From Periconia sp. R9002 (lineage: Eukaryota; Ascomycota; Dothideomycetes; Pleosporales; Periconiaceae), in the NCBI GenBank assembly GCA_023627715.1, contig JAMAHW010000009.1:620001-684000 (forward strand): a DNA stretch of 64,000 bases. The letters run 5' to 3'. Shown here piece after piece: positions 1-13,027 of this stretch. Positions within the stretch are counted from its first letter, which is position 1, and the number at the start of each line of letters is the position of its first letter. Under the pieces are notes generated by a model. It was not told the DNA's origin. It was given only the letters and a program-made list of their open reading frames with translations, and did no database searches. The position numbers and the translations under genes are program-made.

Positions 1-151
1 GAGGTATACACGCCAACGTACCAACCCTTGAATGTTCCAACTGAATGAAACCAAATAAACCAATGAAGTGGCGGAAGACGATTTACGTTCCAAATGCATG
101 CTTCTATTGCGGGTACAAAGTTAACGTATATAGGGTGGTTAGAGTCTATGA

Positions 152-622
152 TCAGTGTCTCAATGTACTACACCACGTGGTATACCGTTTGCAAGAAGCA
201 ATGCGACCACCACTGATCTATTAAACATATTCACGACAAGCAACGCGAACGCCGCCGACCTACCGGATCCCTTCGTAGCCACTCCAAGCCGCTCCTCCAC
301 GACCAGATCGTCCAACGTCTCCAGCGTTGCTGAAAGCCCTCCTTTCACGTCAAGTCCAGCGGCCGCTCTTCGTGATGCCAAACACACACCGCAGCAAACG
401 CCACGTTTATTTCGATGACATCCCAGTATGTACATCCAGCCCTTTCCTATTCAGGGCCACGAAAGCGATCGGCGCAACCCAATCGATATTTCCAGTCCAG
501 ATACAAGGAGCGATGAAGTCCCGAGTCGGAGCTTTACGCAGAATGGCAACATCGATTTGCTAACCGCTGCTAAAAACGCTGCTTTTGGCAAGGTTCGTAA
601 GCAAAACTGGACGAAGTGTTGA
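152..622 (+). pseudogene. Interrupted Ser/Thr-rich ORF, possible gene remnant
   Basis: One reading frame is open from 152 to 622 apart from a single TGA at 416–418. The upper part (about 88 codons) is rich in Ser, Thr, Ala and Pro and lacks an in-frame ATG at its beginning. The lower part resumes with an ATG at 428 and runs 64 codons to TGA. The composition resembles disordered regions of fungal regulatory proteins, but no domain is recognised. It could be the remains of a gene, a small gene with an unseen intron, or chance. Confidence 0.2.
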
Positions 623-2215
623 CTGCGGAAACGCCGTCCAAGAGGGTCAGACGCAAGTAAAGCCATTCAAGACGATTAGACGCGAGTGAGGGAGTTGGAT
701 TCATGAAGTTTAGTTAATACTTGACGCGTGATGAACGCCCTGAAATTCACGCATAGCAGACGTGACGAAATTGGACAGTGATACACACGTTTGACCTTCG
801 AAATGTTATGTCGCTACCTTGGTAGGACGCATATACCTACAATCCATATAAAGAGCTTATCCACCTCGCATGTATTGTACGCATGCGCGGACTAGTTCAG
901 ATACAGGAAATCTCGACCCCCTATCTTTCTCATCTCACCAGTTCGGTACATCTCTCGTATCCAAAGTACCTGATCCACGGTACGCGCGCAACAATAATAA
1001 CACACCTCGTACTTTCACCCTTCTCGTGTCTTCACCAGAGTACTACTCCCAGATTAGGCGCCATATATTACCGGATCGAGCAAGAAGGTAAGGTTTTGCC
1101 AAAGTGTTTTGCGTATATGTATGGTTTCCGTGAATAGGTTATGTGAGTGATGGAGGGGAAACCGTGGTCTTGGGTCGGAGGACGGGTAATAATAGCCTAT
1201 ATGCTTCAAATGTATCATATACACAGAAAAAAAGTATTGAATGGGTGTTGGTAATCTGGCATGACGGAGGACTTTGATGGTGGTAGAGTAATGGTGATAT
1301 CGAGTATGTTGTGTTTCGTATTGGTTTCCACATGGTGCTGTCGTGCAGGGTGGTGAAGTACTTATTGGTAATTGATTGATGATTATAGGGAATAGTGGAT
1401 GGTTGAGAAAACCATGGATTGACAATTCCAATTGATCTTGTGTACCGCTAATTCCTTTTTTTCGTTATCACGAATCTAACGATTTACCTTGTGTGCACGT
1501 CTACAGTTAGGACGTTTCTGCGAATTCTCGCGCTGGTGTCGATATCGCGAGCACGTGTATTGCTATGCGACGGTATTTTCTTATCTTTGGTTGAGTATGA
1601 TGGGCAGGTTGTTACTATGCGTCCGTTGGATGGAATCAGCCCTATTAAACAACATTGAATACACAACTAAAACCAGAATCACGAGCCGCTGAGACACCGC
1701 ACAAAACAAACAGCCACTAGCATCATCCTCATCCTCGGTTCACTTCACCAAGACCGTTTCTCGTAAACACGACAACACTGAACTCTAAAGCGCCACACTT
1801 ACGCCATCCATTCCATCGCCCTCGTATTCGACCGATCAAGTAAGGTAGAATGAATTGCATATTCAACCCGAGCCGTGCCGCGTTCTCCCGCTCCAGACGC
1901 AAATCTTTATATGGAAGGAGAGATTGAGGGAAAGCAAAAGTTACATATGTGGTTAAATCACCCACGATCCACGACTCATGCGCTCGGCGACGGTACACGA
2001 TGCACTGGATCTCTTGACCTTTCCACTTTTCTTCCATCTAGTTAAACCCCCCACCCGCCTCCTACTCCAGCCCCTCTCTTTTTCATTAAAAACCGATCAC
2101 CGAGATATCGCATTTCCATCGTATGACTATGACGAGTCGCGTCGAGTCAGCACGCGTGGAGCCTCACGAAGAAAAAAAAAAAGAGTTGCGGATAAACTAT
2201 TCGAACCCACCGTGG

Positions 2216-2238
2216 GCGCGCGTGCGTGCGTGCGCGCG
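2216..2238. repeat. Alternating purine–pyrimidine GC/GT run
   Basis: A 23-bp uninterrupted alternation of purines and pyrimidines built from GCGC and GTGC units. Such runs can adopt Z-DNA under negative supercoiling; any role here is unknown. Confidence 0.6.
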
Positions 2239-5200
2239 ACCTACCCTTGAGCAAGCGAGGGTTATTGAGAGAGTGGAGAACTCTACCATCTGACCCTTAC
2301 CAAACGTACGTTTATTAGATGATTTGTTATGGTGTTAAGAACAGTGCACGCAGTGCGCCCAGCGTCGCGCGTTCGCATTCTTTCTTAGACGCTAGAAGGC
2401 CCACCGAAGGGCCGTGGAACGATATAATATTCCAAAATTGGAAAGGTTTGGGGCGGGTACATGACTAAGGTATCTCGAGCTATCAACTGGAGTTCATTAA
2501 ACCCACCGTGGATTGGGGCGAACGGAAAGTTGCGAAGGGAAAAGGTCCTCTTTTTTTTTTTCTCTTCGGGCAAGGGTGGGAATGAAGCGTTGATAGCGGG
2601 TGGCTTCTTTGTTCGGGTTGGGATTTTAGAGAAGGAGACGGAGAGAGAGGTGATTGTGGTCAGGTTAGCCGCTGTGGAGAAAGAGATAGGCAGATTGATG
2701 GTGGAAATGGAAATGGAAATGGAACTATTGTTTCCGATATTAGCAGGGGTATGCGGGATATGATCGTGCGTACCTTTTTTGGTACCGACTCCCGAGGACA
2801 CTGTACAGTAAGTAAAGTAGATTGTACCTTGCAGGAACGAACGCGAAAGTCCACTTTTCTTTTGCTCCCTGGTGTTTTCTTTTTAGCGACGCGCAACAGC
2901 CTTCTCCAAAAGGAAGAAAAAGAAGGAAGATCAGGTTAGGATTCATTGCCTGAAGCCCGGGATGAGATGCGCCAAATTCTCCCGCACGCAGGCAAGGGAC
3001 GAGACACGGAAATTTACATCAAAAGCCATACATTCAAAGCCTCCAATTTTTTTTTCTAATTCGCGTTCATCCTTTTCGTACGTTACGGTAAATAATCAAC
3101 AAATCAGAAAAAACGAAACAAAACAAAAAATATCACCACCCCCCCGTGCATGCCATACACCATACACATTCCATTCCATCTACCTCACCAATCTCAACAA
3201 ACATCCCCCAAACAATCTGCAAAAACCCATTCCCTTCCCATCAATCCCCTCCTCAATCCGCCCCTCACAGCGCACGTGCACACGCGTAACATTGGCGTCC
3301 GTGCTTCGCACCACCACCGTGCACCCCTGGCCGCATCATCAATCATCCCATTGCATCGCTTGCTTTCCACGCCAGGGCCAACCTGTCCTGCCGTCAGCAA
3401 ATGTCCGTCCGTCACACCCCGCTCGTTTCGAAACGAAACATTTAAAATGGGGGGAAGGGAAGGACGGACGGAACATGGTTTTCCCGTGCGGACTTTTTGG
3501 TAAGGGAAGAGGTAGAGATGATGTTACGTTACCGTAGGGAAGGTTTCCAGTGCTAGGTAGGCTTGGTAGGATGGATGAGGAGGATGAGGAACGACGAATG
3601 CAATGCATACATGTACATGTAGTTCTCTCATGCATCGCGACCGCGCGTGCGATGAATGATCCCAATGTGAGAGTGCACGTGCTTACATTCGATGTAGTTC
3701 TTTACGGTTGCGGAGTATCACCATGGCAATAACCACAACAACAACGACCACCCATCTAACTTACCACCATATCCATACATACTCATGTGACATACATTTT
3801 CCCAATCAAACAAACCCAGAACCCATCCCACCTCAACAAACACCCACCCAAACAACCAAAGAATCCTCGTCTATAAATAACCCCCCTGCCAAACCTTAAC
3901 CCCAAACCAAACCAAACTTCCTCATACTTACCTACCTAGATACATAGTCACGTACCTACCTAGGTACATCAATGGAGTATGTAACATTGAAGTAGTCAGC
4001 CAATGTCTCTCGCGTGATCGATCCAACAAGAGCGCAACGCGCCAACGAGTTGGTATACTAAAAATGATGATGACATCACACACCCACACGTCCCCCCTCC
4101 GCCCCCTCGCCAAAATCTGACAAAGACGTTACGTTATGTATGTCTTGCATAGGTATGTAGGTATGTATGTAGTCTGACATGATGACATGACATGACACGA
4201 TGACATGAGGATAAGCTACGCTACCGAGACCGAGACATCGGGACGTACGAAAGAACACGAGACGAAACGGAAAAGGTGGGTACTGCACGATCGTAAAGGT
4301 GGACTCATAAGCGTGCAACAACAAGAACAAGTGTTGACTAGTTCGCTGTTATGTACGTATTTAGCAACCTGTATGTACTTACGTATGTACTTGATGGAGG
4401 CTAGCTAGGTAGTAAGCGAAGAAGAAGGGAAGGAAGGAAGCTTCCATGACATGTTTCTAGAATGTTGTTGGAAAGGAGTGGAGAAGGGGGGGTTGAATGG
4501 TGATACATGTGGGTATCATGAACTAGCACTGGCTGGCAGGCATTAGGTGAGCAAGCATCACGTAGGTAGGTGGAAAAGACTTGAACGAATGTAATGTTGA
4601 TAAAATGATGTGGATAAAATTTGAATATCGTGATATCGTTAAGACAGATGATGGCGAAGTGAAATGGTAAAAGTATGCGAGCGAGAGAGTGTGAGAAAGT
4701 AGTGAGTAAGTAAAACAAAGGAGACATCTTCTTCTCTTCCATCCCAAAGCCATCTTTTTTTAATCGCTCCACAAGCGCACCGACCAAAAACCATGCGTAC
4801 CCATCGTCGTTCCTCGCGCAACGCGCGCAACACAAATAAGTCGAAAACGATTCATACCAATTTAGTCAAAGAAATGAGAAAAAACGCCGCCAGAGGGTAT
4901 CGTAACCTCAAATGCCATACATGGAGTAGAGGGGTAATAAAACTTAACACCGAGCCCGAAAAAGAAAGAAACAACGCCAGACAAGAACATGAGCGCAAAC
5001 GCTTCGCGCAGCATATTCGTCGCCCACTGGAAAAAGAAAAGAGTAGACCACCTCGCACAATGCCATTCAGAAACGGCGTTGGCCGCAAGGAAGAAGCTGG
5101 AAGAATACCCCGGACCGAATCGGCAGATAAGAGGTGTGTAGGATAGATGAGGGTTGGGTGGTAGAGGGGAGGGGTGTGTTTGGTTGGTTGGCTAAAGAGC

Positions 5201-5434
5201 TTGTACCGTTACTCGACTAGCCCCAGAACCGGGTGTTTGGGAATTCAATGCGTGGGGCAATGCAACATCTGTCCCATAACTCTTAGCCCGCCATTATCGT
5301 CATGCGTTTCGTCTTGTGGGAGTCAGATAAATGAAACAATAATTTGCGGCGGTCCATGCTGAAAGCCCCAAACGGGGGATTGCGCAATCACGCAATATTG
5401 GGAAAACTTTATGCAAATGCGATTTCGTGGTCAC

Positions 5435-6826
5435 TTAGAGTAGATCCATTAAACTCTTGCGCTTGCGGATGCGCCGCGATTTTATGCTGGAGCCACTAGG
5501 ATTTGGGTCGGCATCGGGGAACGGGGGGAGTTCGAGAGTGGGCGCGCGCTCGTTGGCGCCGCGGGCGACCATTTGCGTCTTGGAGCGCTGAGGCACGGGC
5601 GGGCGGTCCATGCTGGCGCTGTTGGTGATGGTGGGGAGGTCGGGCGTAGTCGATGCACCACGTGTAGGGGGCCTTGACAGTAGGATCCTCGAATTGCGGC
5701 GAATCTTCCTCATGGGCGATGTGTCGTTGGTGACGGGAGCCGTCATGGGGGTTTTGGGCGTGTATGGCGTGGCAGGTGTTAGCGGCATGTTTGCATTTTT
5801 TCCGTTGATTCTGGAATCCCACTTCTTGGTGGAAGGGGTGATGGCGATCTTGGCGAGCGAGAGTTTCTGCGAGATGGAACGGAGGCGTCGGTGAGGAGGT
5901 CCATTTTTGATGATGGGCGACGCAGCGTTGGTGTTTGAATTTTCAAAGGGATCCGAACTGAGGAAAGCATGCGGTCCCGGTGATGCAGGGGTAAGTGGGG
6001 GGAATGGCATCGTCGAGCTGCGCTGCGCATAGAGTGACGAGCGAGGCTGTGGATGTGAGGTGGCTGCGCTGCTGACGGGGCGTGATGACACTGAATATTC
6101 ACTACCTGAGGGCGAAGCACTTCGCAGCGAGCTAGCCGTCTGAAACGAAGATGTGGAGTCAGATGAGAGCTCGAGCTGAGACCTGTTGTTTAACGAAGCG
6201 TTCGGGACCATCGAAACCCGGTGTGATTTTGCTGTGACGGCTGGAGAGTTGGAGCGGGTGGTGGAGGCTGAGGCTGATGAGGAAGGAGGGAGCAGCAGTG
6301 AGCGGTGGCGCATGGATGGAGCGTCCGCTTGTTTTCGGAGTTTTTCGATGGCTGCAATTGGCAGTTGGGCGAGCGAGGCTGACCTCTGGGTTTTTTCCGT
6401 CTTTTCTTGGAGCTCGATGACCTTGGGACGGCCAGCTGACTTGTACGAGACGGAGACGGCCATGTCGCAACTCAGACCCTTGTCCCAGCGAGAGATGGAG
6501 ATCCTGTTGGCCTGGAAAGTGGCAGACTTGACTTCATGAATGCTCACATCTGAGTCGTATTCGTAATCCGAATCCGTACTGTTGCCGTCGGTGGGGGATA
6601 GGTCTTCTTCGCTCGAGAGATATTTGTCTTGAAACTGCTTCCCATCCATGTCGGAGACGGCCTTTAATGCATTGGCGACCGATGCATCTATCCGCAGGGT
6701 TTCGGGCTCGTGCTGTGAGAGGTCTGGAGAGGATGCAGCACTTGTAGAGCGCTCCGGCTCGGTGCGTGCAGGTTTTTCAAAGGTCCATTGCTGAAGCTGG
6801 CTCGCAACGGCGACGTTGGCGGCCAT
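5435..6826 (-). CDS. Unknown Ser-rich protein, 463 aa
   Basis: A single exon of 464 codons. The ATG at 6826 is chosen because it is the first ATG in a frame that stays open about 260 nt further upstream with no other ATG. Residues 1–30 contain a QQWTFEKP segment. An acidic Ser/Asp/Tyr stretch near residues 70–95 is followed by a more ordered block of about 50 residues (near SATFQANRISISRWDKG). The rest is Ser/Pro/Thr-rich, with MPLTPATPYTPKTPM-type runs that would suit proline-directed kinases, and ends in a basic tail, RRIRKRKSLMDLL. There is no transmembrane segment or signal peptide. The protein looks largely disordered and regulatory or cytoskeletal, but no family is recognised. A GAA microsatellite lies in the upstream region. 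Confidence 0.75.
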   Translation of the reverse strand: MAANVAVASQLQQWTFEKPARTEPERSTSAASSPDLSQHEPETLRIDASVANALKAVSDMDGKQFQDKYLSSEEDLSPTDGNSTDSDYEYDSDVSIHEVKSATFQANRISISRWDKGLSCDMAVSVSYKSAGRPKVIELQEKTEKTQRSASLAQLPIAAIEKLRKQADAPSMRHRSLLLPPSSSASASTTRSNSPAVTAKSHRVSMVPNASLNNRSQLELSSDSTSSFQTASSLRSASPSGSEYSVSSRPVSSAATSHPQPRSSLYAQRSSTMPFPPLTPASPGPHAFLSSDPFENSNTNAASPIIKNGPPHRRLRSISQKLSLAKIAITPSTKKWDSRINGKNANMPLTPATPYTPKTPMTAPVTNDTSPMRKIRRNSRILLSRPPTRGASTTPDLPTITNSASMDRPPVPQRSKTQMVARGANERAPTLELPPFPDADPNPSGSSIKSRRIRKRKSLMDLL

Positions 6827-7176
6827 GACTGATGTTAGCTCTTTTTTTTGTGTTCTTTCTTTCTTTGGTTGTTTTCTTCTCCGCCTTGGAGGGTGAATGG
6901 CGACTGGTCCTGCAGAATAAGATGGAAAGGTTAGTCTAGGTTGCGGTGGGAGAGGTTGCCTGGGGAGGCAAGGGTTTATAGGTGACGAGTGAGGGGATGG
7001 GTATTGGGTGGCAGAGTATGAAACACGAGGCTTACAGAGGCAAGGCACCAATGGTAAGAGATGGGCGCGCAGTGAGACAGAGTCCAATACTTGTCGAGTT
7101 GCAGCAGCGGCGAGGATGAATCAGAACCGCGCGGCGGAGGCAGGCAGAGAGAGGCGAAGGGATTGTAAAGGAAGGG

Positions 7177-7207
7177 AAGAAGAAGAAAGAAGAAGAAGAA
7201 GAAGAAG
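7177..7207. repeat. (GAA)n microsatellite
   Basis: A purine-only GAA-repeat tract upstream of the Ser-rich minus-strand gene, probably in or near its 5' leader. On the transcribed strand it is a CTT pyrimidine tract. Confidence 0.75.
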
Positions 7208-7640
7208 GATCGTAAGGTAGGTAGGTTAGGTAGGGACCGTGGCAGAGTCAAGGGAGGGAATGGTAGGAATGGTAGGTAGGTATGGGATTATAATATCCGG
7301 GGGTGTATTTGATCTATATTGGAACGGAACGCTGGCCGTGCACGCGGGCGTGAGGGATGCAGGTTTCAAGTACACAGCAGGCGAAGTCGCAATCTTTCAA
7401 CGCGTACCGTTTTGGCACAGAGTGGCATGGCAGCGAGGGTGCACGAGCGCTAGCCGATGACAATCTCGTAAGGGCATGGCGTGGTGGAGGTGGAGCGAGG
7501 GGTCCGCTGGCAAGTCCGAGCTGGCCTCACGACGGCGATCCCAGCCGACACGAGAGTGCAACGAGCAAGTGGTGGCTTCGGGCGCCTCGATTGGACAAGC
7601 CAGCGTGTTTCATCAGGCCGCCGTCGTCCACCCTCCATCC

Positions 7641-7700
7641 CATCTATCCTATCTATCTATCCATCCACCTATCTATCCATCCACCTATCTATCCATCTAC
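7641..7700. repeat. TATC/CATC microsatellite
   Basis: About 60 bp of imperfect tetranucleotide repeat. Within it a longer unit of the form CACCTATCTATCCATC recurs, giving a second-order period of about 16 bp. Confidence 0.85.
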
Positions 7701-10700
7701 CGTATTGTACCGTACCGTACCTATCTGTCTTGTTATCCTGTCTGCCGCTCAGGGGGTGACAAGCACCAGTCACAATTTCGTGCAGGTCGCCCTGAGGCTA
7801 GCGCAGGATACATGACTGGTGGCACTGTGGAGTCGAGAGGTCGGCGTGGAGAATGGTGAGCGCCACATCCGGCTGGGACCCTGACTTGTGGGCACAACCC
7901 TCATTCCTTCTCTCAAGTGCTGTAAGTACTGTACGGTGTAATTATATCATTCCATGCATGGCACGAGAGGAGTCAAAGTTGGCATCATTATCAAGATAAT
8001 CATCTGCCTTCATTTCTCTTTTATCTTCAAATGTTCTTCATTTGCTTGCCGTCCGTCCCCAGCGTCTTGACTCTTTCTCGACGCGGCACGCTTCACCGCC
8101 GCTTCAAGAGAGCTAGTCAGAGCATCTCTATTTCGTCGTCGTCGCTTCCTCGCGGTCCCCGTCGACCAATCAACCGCCCAGCCACCTGCACGTATTCCCT
8201 TCTCCACCCCTGCCTGCTCTAGCGTCCTCCCGCCCTCGCCAACCGCGTCCGCTTCCACTCCCACCTACTCCCCTCCTCTACCACCCTCACCCGCTGCCAT
8301 TGGATCATGCCTGACCTCCTCATCTATCCCACTATGCCACCCAAGAACCTTCAATATCATCACCATCCACAGCCCTGAAACCCCCGCTATCCCCCATCCA
8401 TCGCCATGCTGCAACCAAGACTGCTTCAACTTGCAAAAAGCGCTTCCACCGCTATCGCATTGGTAGATAACAATCGACGCTGATAGCCATCGGCTCTCAA
8501 CGGCAAATCTTTGAACCTCGTCGTTCAACCTGATTCGTTCACGTTGCACATCGCGCAATTCACCTTGGGGGATCGATCGACAATCGCATCGCACGACAAA
8601 TGAGGACCTGCCTGAGGGAAAGAGAAAAAAAAAGAACAGAAAAAAAAGTCCGATGACAGGAGCTGACTGCCAAGCACTTGGCACACTCGAATGCTGTTCA
8701 TGCTGCCTGGCTTCAGACGTCAGTGTGAACGCTGTGCCTGACTAAGGCCAGCTGCTCTGCACAGTGTACGCTCAGCGACTCTGGTGAACATGTCAGACTG
8801 CGAGTAGGAAACTGCCTTGCACGCGACAGGGGTCCATCTTCTCCAAGCGTTCACTTCGTCCACGGACTCTGCGTCGGCATCGGGCGCTGGTCTGGTGGCA
8901 CAGACCCAAGCACAAATGCGTTTGAGACTTTTTCCCATCTCCGACTGCGACGCAACGCAACACAGCGGAACGTGTAAAATCACTTTGACCGTTGGGTGGG
9001 CACGTGCGAGTGACATGTCTTGAGCCTGGTGGTGGATCGAGGTTTAAGACCCTTCATAACCACCCCTTGCCCATCCTTTCTCTCCACTTACGTAGTACCT
9101 TCCTTCCTCTGGTGATCTTTATGGGCTTTGGGTGCGATGAGACTGAAAGGATGCTTACCTACGTACAGCTCGACGGACAGGACCATGATGGATCAACGCC
9201 CACTGTACACCACGTCACACATATCTCTGTGTTGCCTGCCAGCGACACTTTCTTACATGTCTTTAGCTGATGGTTTGTGTACCGTCGCCGTATTTTAGTC
9301 ATCCCATTCGGACTCCAAGCATTTGCACCATACGGTACTACCGACTAGCTCTTTCGTATTGCGTACGATCTGAGTTCCTAAAAAAGGGTCCGACTGACCA
9401 GGAACTGCAAGAAGCACTGATCAAGCCCAACTCCGATTTCTGATGTCACCCACGGACGATGATCGCTCCTGCCTAGCTCGTCCGTAGCCTTCTCTTTCCG
9501 GAAATCCCCTCCACATTCGCTGTAAGCCGGACATTTTATTTAGGATTATGTAACCAACTTCCAACTACCACTCAACCTCTTCATGGAGGCTGACCCTTCT
9601 TCATCTTTCTGAAGAGGTGTCATCCATGACTTGTTGCAGCAATCGTTTTCTTTCTCGGGTCGTGTCGGCAGATACGATATCGCACCGAATAGGATCGCCT
9701 CTTATTGTGCATTACAATGCAACAGAACGTGCCTCCCCCACCTCAATCTTCAATCAATCAAGCAAACTGCACCGTGTCAACTACAACTCCCACCTTCCGC
9801 GCATATGTGTGATTCTTCCTATCCACCGAATATCCAAGCACTACCGACGCATCCCGATGCAGCGCATACAGTACCGTAGACGATCATTAGGGTTTCCAGG
9901 CGCGAGGTACTATACAAACACTAACACCACCGGCTCATTGACAGCTGTCACCCGACCCGCACCAAAAAACCGCCGTCGACAGACTTCCCTTATTCAGTAA
10001 CAGGACTCTTCAAATCATTTTGAACCTGCAAGCCACCACCCGAAAGGGTATCCTTTGCTGACTGTCGTTTTAGCCTATCTGCCCAACTCATCAATCCATC
10101 CCATGTTCAATACACATGACTGGCCCTACGCACACTTATTACTCTATAAGGGACTCCACGCCTTACTCGTCTACCACCGGCCATGCGCATGCAGCATATG
10201 CGACTACCCCAACTAGCACGTCATTGGCCTCCGCAAATCGAGAAAGCGCATGAATCGGTCTTGGATTGGGCGCGCAATCAATATCAGTGCATGAATCACT
10301 TCATATCCAGATCTAGCCAGCTTTCCTTTTCCCCTCCCTTCAAATCGTAAAGTGCAGTGAACTCTCTAGAACCTTTCCATATACCACCGCTGCCGGCAAC
10401 CACCATATATGCCGGCCCGCGTCTTCATCTACATGCAGAAGCATGCGTGCATATAGTGCATAATTCACCATTACATACCCTCCGAACATCCAACTCTGCC
10501 TTCAATCAACAATTTTCCACCTCTCACAAATCCTTTTGACCAGGTTTCCCCGCCCTACTTAAATGCTAAGAGCTCTTACTTCTCAATCCTTGACTCTTAC
10601 AACACACCCGGATGATAACCCAACCGGTCAGACAGAATGCAACGCAATTAACACCACCACCCGGGCTCGCGGGTGGCTGACTTGCATTCAAGGCCATGGA

Positions 10701-12298
10701 ACCTCTCCGGCAGGTATCTGATCGTTGGAACTTGGCAGCAATCCCCCACCTCTAGTACATACCATCCATATACAGCAGCTTTTTACTATCCCTTTCCCAC
10801 TAGCCGGCCCGGGTGGGCGCCATGGTGGGGGGAAATAAAAGGGTACAGTACTAGTCTCTACGGGACCGAGTAGTGTGTACCCTCTTGCAGTCCCTTTACT
10901 CGCTCACTAACAGTATTAGATTACCATATGCGACTGATCGTCTAATCCCGATCCGGAGTTCGCCGACCTCATGACTTGAGATGTATCCACGCCAAGCGCC
11001 CAAATCGAACATCGCCTTGTGCTTTCCTTCCTTCTTTTCCTCCTCTGTACGGGGAGGATTGCGTGATGTTGCTTGTTCGTTCGCGTGGGGCCGTCCCGTC
11101 GTCACTGATTACCATTTTGGGGATTTAGTCAACTAAATGCCAGTTCTCGTTCATCTATCTTTTCTCCCTGGCTCGGTCTCTCCGTGACGCCCACCGCTAG
11201 CTAGGTTGGTCGGTCAGTCAGGCAGGCAGTCTAGTAAGATGGGATATTGCGTGAAATGTCAACACCCATGAATAACGAAAGTCTTCATCTCGATTCGGGA
11301 TCATGACATCCGGCGCGCTGGATGGACCTGTGCGGACTAGGGAAAACCAAGACAGAAACAAAGTCTACTCTTCATCTATCACCATTAATTTTTTTTTCTT
11401 TCCTGACACGTGAATTCCTTACTCTTCCTCTCCCACCCCCTTCTTTCTAGTTACTTCTACTACACACAAGCTCCTCCGTCGATCACGATGTAGGTAGTTT
11501 AGCACCATCTAATCCCCCCTCCCCTCAAAAAGAAAAAGAAAAGACATGCATCAAGGCACAAGGGCAACCAAAAACAGAGAAGGTGAAGCTGAATATACAA
11601 CCAAAACTAATCATGACAGCCGCCCTTCTCAGTGCGGAAATGTACATGATGACAATTGACGACGGGAAAAAGTAAGACATAATAAACGGGGGAATCCAAT
11701 AATCCCGAATCTCAGCTCAACTGCATTGATACACAAGTCTTCACCTAGGTAGGTAGGTATATAGGCTCGATCAGAAGGTAGGTATGTACCTTTGCATATT
11801 CACCGACGTCCTTCCCCTCCCCCTTAGGCACACACACATACACATACATGGAGAAAAAATCGCAGATGGAAACGAGAAAATGGAAATTGAGAAATGGAAA
11901 AAGTGAAGTATGTTTCTTCGCTTCGCCAAAAGAAGCGGTGGTATGTAGATATACTTCTACGTACGTTCAAAAAACACTACCTGCTTCTCTTTTTTTCCCC
12001 TCTACTTCGCTCTCGCTCGCTCGGATCGGAAGTGTGAAAGGAAGAAAGAAGAAAAGGAAAAAAGGAAAAGCCATTACACTACACTACACTACACCTAAAC
12101 TCCAATTCACAAACTCAGCTTAAACTCAAATTAGGGGTGATACAATAACTAGTTAATGTCTTAACACACCACGCCAACATAGTATCTTAATAACAAAACG
12201 AATCTGTACATTACCTAGAGTTTCAACACAGTTCCATCATAAACATCCAAAACACCGTCCGTCCCACAGTCTTAAACTATTCCAAACAGAAAAATTGT

Positions 12299-12323
12299 AA
12301 AAAAAAAAAAAAAAAAAAAAAAA
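12299..12323. repeat. Poly-A tract, 25 nt
   Basis: An uninterrupted run of 25 A. No target-site duplication or element body is seen next to it, so it is not evidence of a retroposon. Confidence 0.85.
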
Positions 12324-12460
12324 GTCCTAAAATAACTATCAACCAGCATGTATATCAAAGGCAATACACGTACGTCAAAGACACTATTTCACAACCACTA
12401 TTCCAAAGTGGACAAAGTTGCGGTGTTAATACCCTGTTCCGTTCCGAAAACACCAGCTAA

Positions 12461-12476
12461 CCCCCCCCCCCCCCCC
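12461..12476. repeat. Poly-C tract, 16 nt
   Basis: An uninterrupted run of 16 C about 140 bp from the poly-A tract. Homopolymers of this length are prone to length errors in assembly. Confidence 0.85.
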
Positions 12477-13027
12477 AACCCTCAGCGCAATTGTATATTA
12501 TGAAGAAGAGGGGGGAAATCGTCCTGGTCGTAAACGCTTCCCGGGTTTCAAATTTGGCTCGGAGGAGAATTGGTAGGGAAGGACGTTTTTGACGAGTATA
12601 ATAGCGAGAGAGAGAAGAGAGAAGAGAGAGAGTGTGTGTAGGATATATGTTTTGGTTCAGTTTGACACATGATGAGGAGTGACGACTCAACATAGAAAGT
12701 GTGTAATTAATAAATGTATGCTAATCTTTTTTGGTTGCCATGCAAACGGGGTGAGTGATATCCGAGAGACTCATCAATCATAACCATCAATGTTTGCTTT
12801 CTCTCTCCGGCTTTACCATGTATGTAATGTAACAGACCCCCCTCCTCGGACGAAATTCATACACAGAGAATACAAGACCGCTTTTCCCCTTTTAATCTTT
12901 AGCAAGGTTGAGGCTCACTCCAATGTCCAAGTCCCCCAATTCATCCGCATTCATCATGTTGCCCATCCGTTCTTTTGGTTTTGTTCACTCTCACGTTTCC
13001 TTTCCTTCCCCATCATTACATTCAACA

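Larger units (their letters stand above)
1..5434. other. Gene-poor 5.4 kb region
   Basis: No open frame here looks like a conserved protein. The longer frames (for example 2385–2801 on minus and 2962–3537 on plus) are low-complexity Ser/Pro/Thr/Lys runs of the kind made by pyrimidine-rich spacer DNA. The region holds a 23-bp alternating purine–pyrimidine run at 2216–2238, a (GGAAAT)n stretch near 2703–2723, and CTACCTAC/GTAGGTAT microsatellites near 3939–3966 and 4150–4171. A charged 117-codon ATG frame at 4793–5146 (+) is the least bad gene candidate, but it lies just past the 3' end of the minus-strand gene and has no recognisable domain. Confidence 0.6.
6827..13027. other. 6.2 kb without a supported gene
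   Basis: This stretch separates two minus-strand genes. Its frames are short, low in complexity and without recognisable domains. The longest (8265–8684 on minus, hydrophobic then charged, and 9617–10000 on plus) have no family resemblance or plausible splice partners. The interval contains a (GAA)n tract at 7177–7207, a TATC/CATC microsatellite at 7641–7700, a 25-base A run, a 16-base C run and several pyrimidine-rich patches. It may hold noncoding transcripts or rapidly evolving genes, but nothing can be assigned from sequence alone. Confidence 0.55.

Noticed and set aside
4793..5146. 117-codon, highly charged ORF (+)
   Set aside because: It has an ATG, but no domain and probably lies in the 3' flank of the minus-strand gene at 5435; not enough to call a gene.
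8010..8684. Two abutting minus-strand frames separated by one stop
   Set aside because: Arises from purine-rich strand composition; residue content is Gly/Arg/Glu-rich without blocks typical of a folded protein.
12299..12476. Poly-A and poly-C runs as a retroposon tail
   Set aside because: No target-site duplication, no element body upstream and no reverse-transcriptase-like frame.
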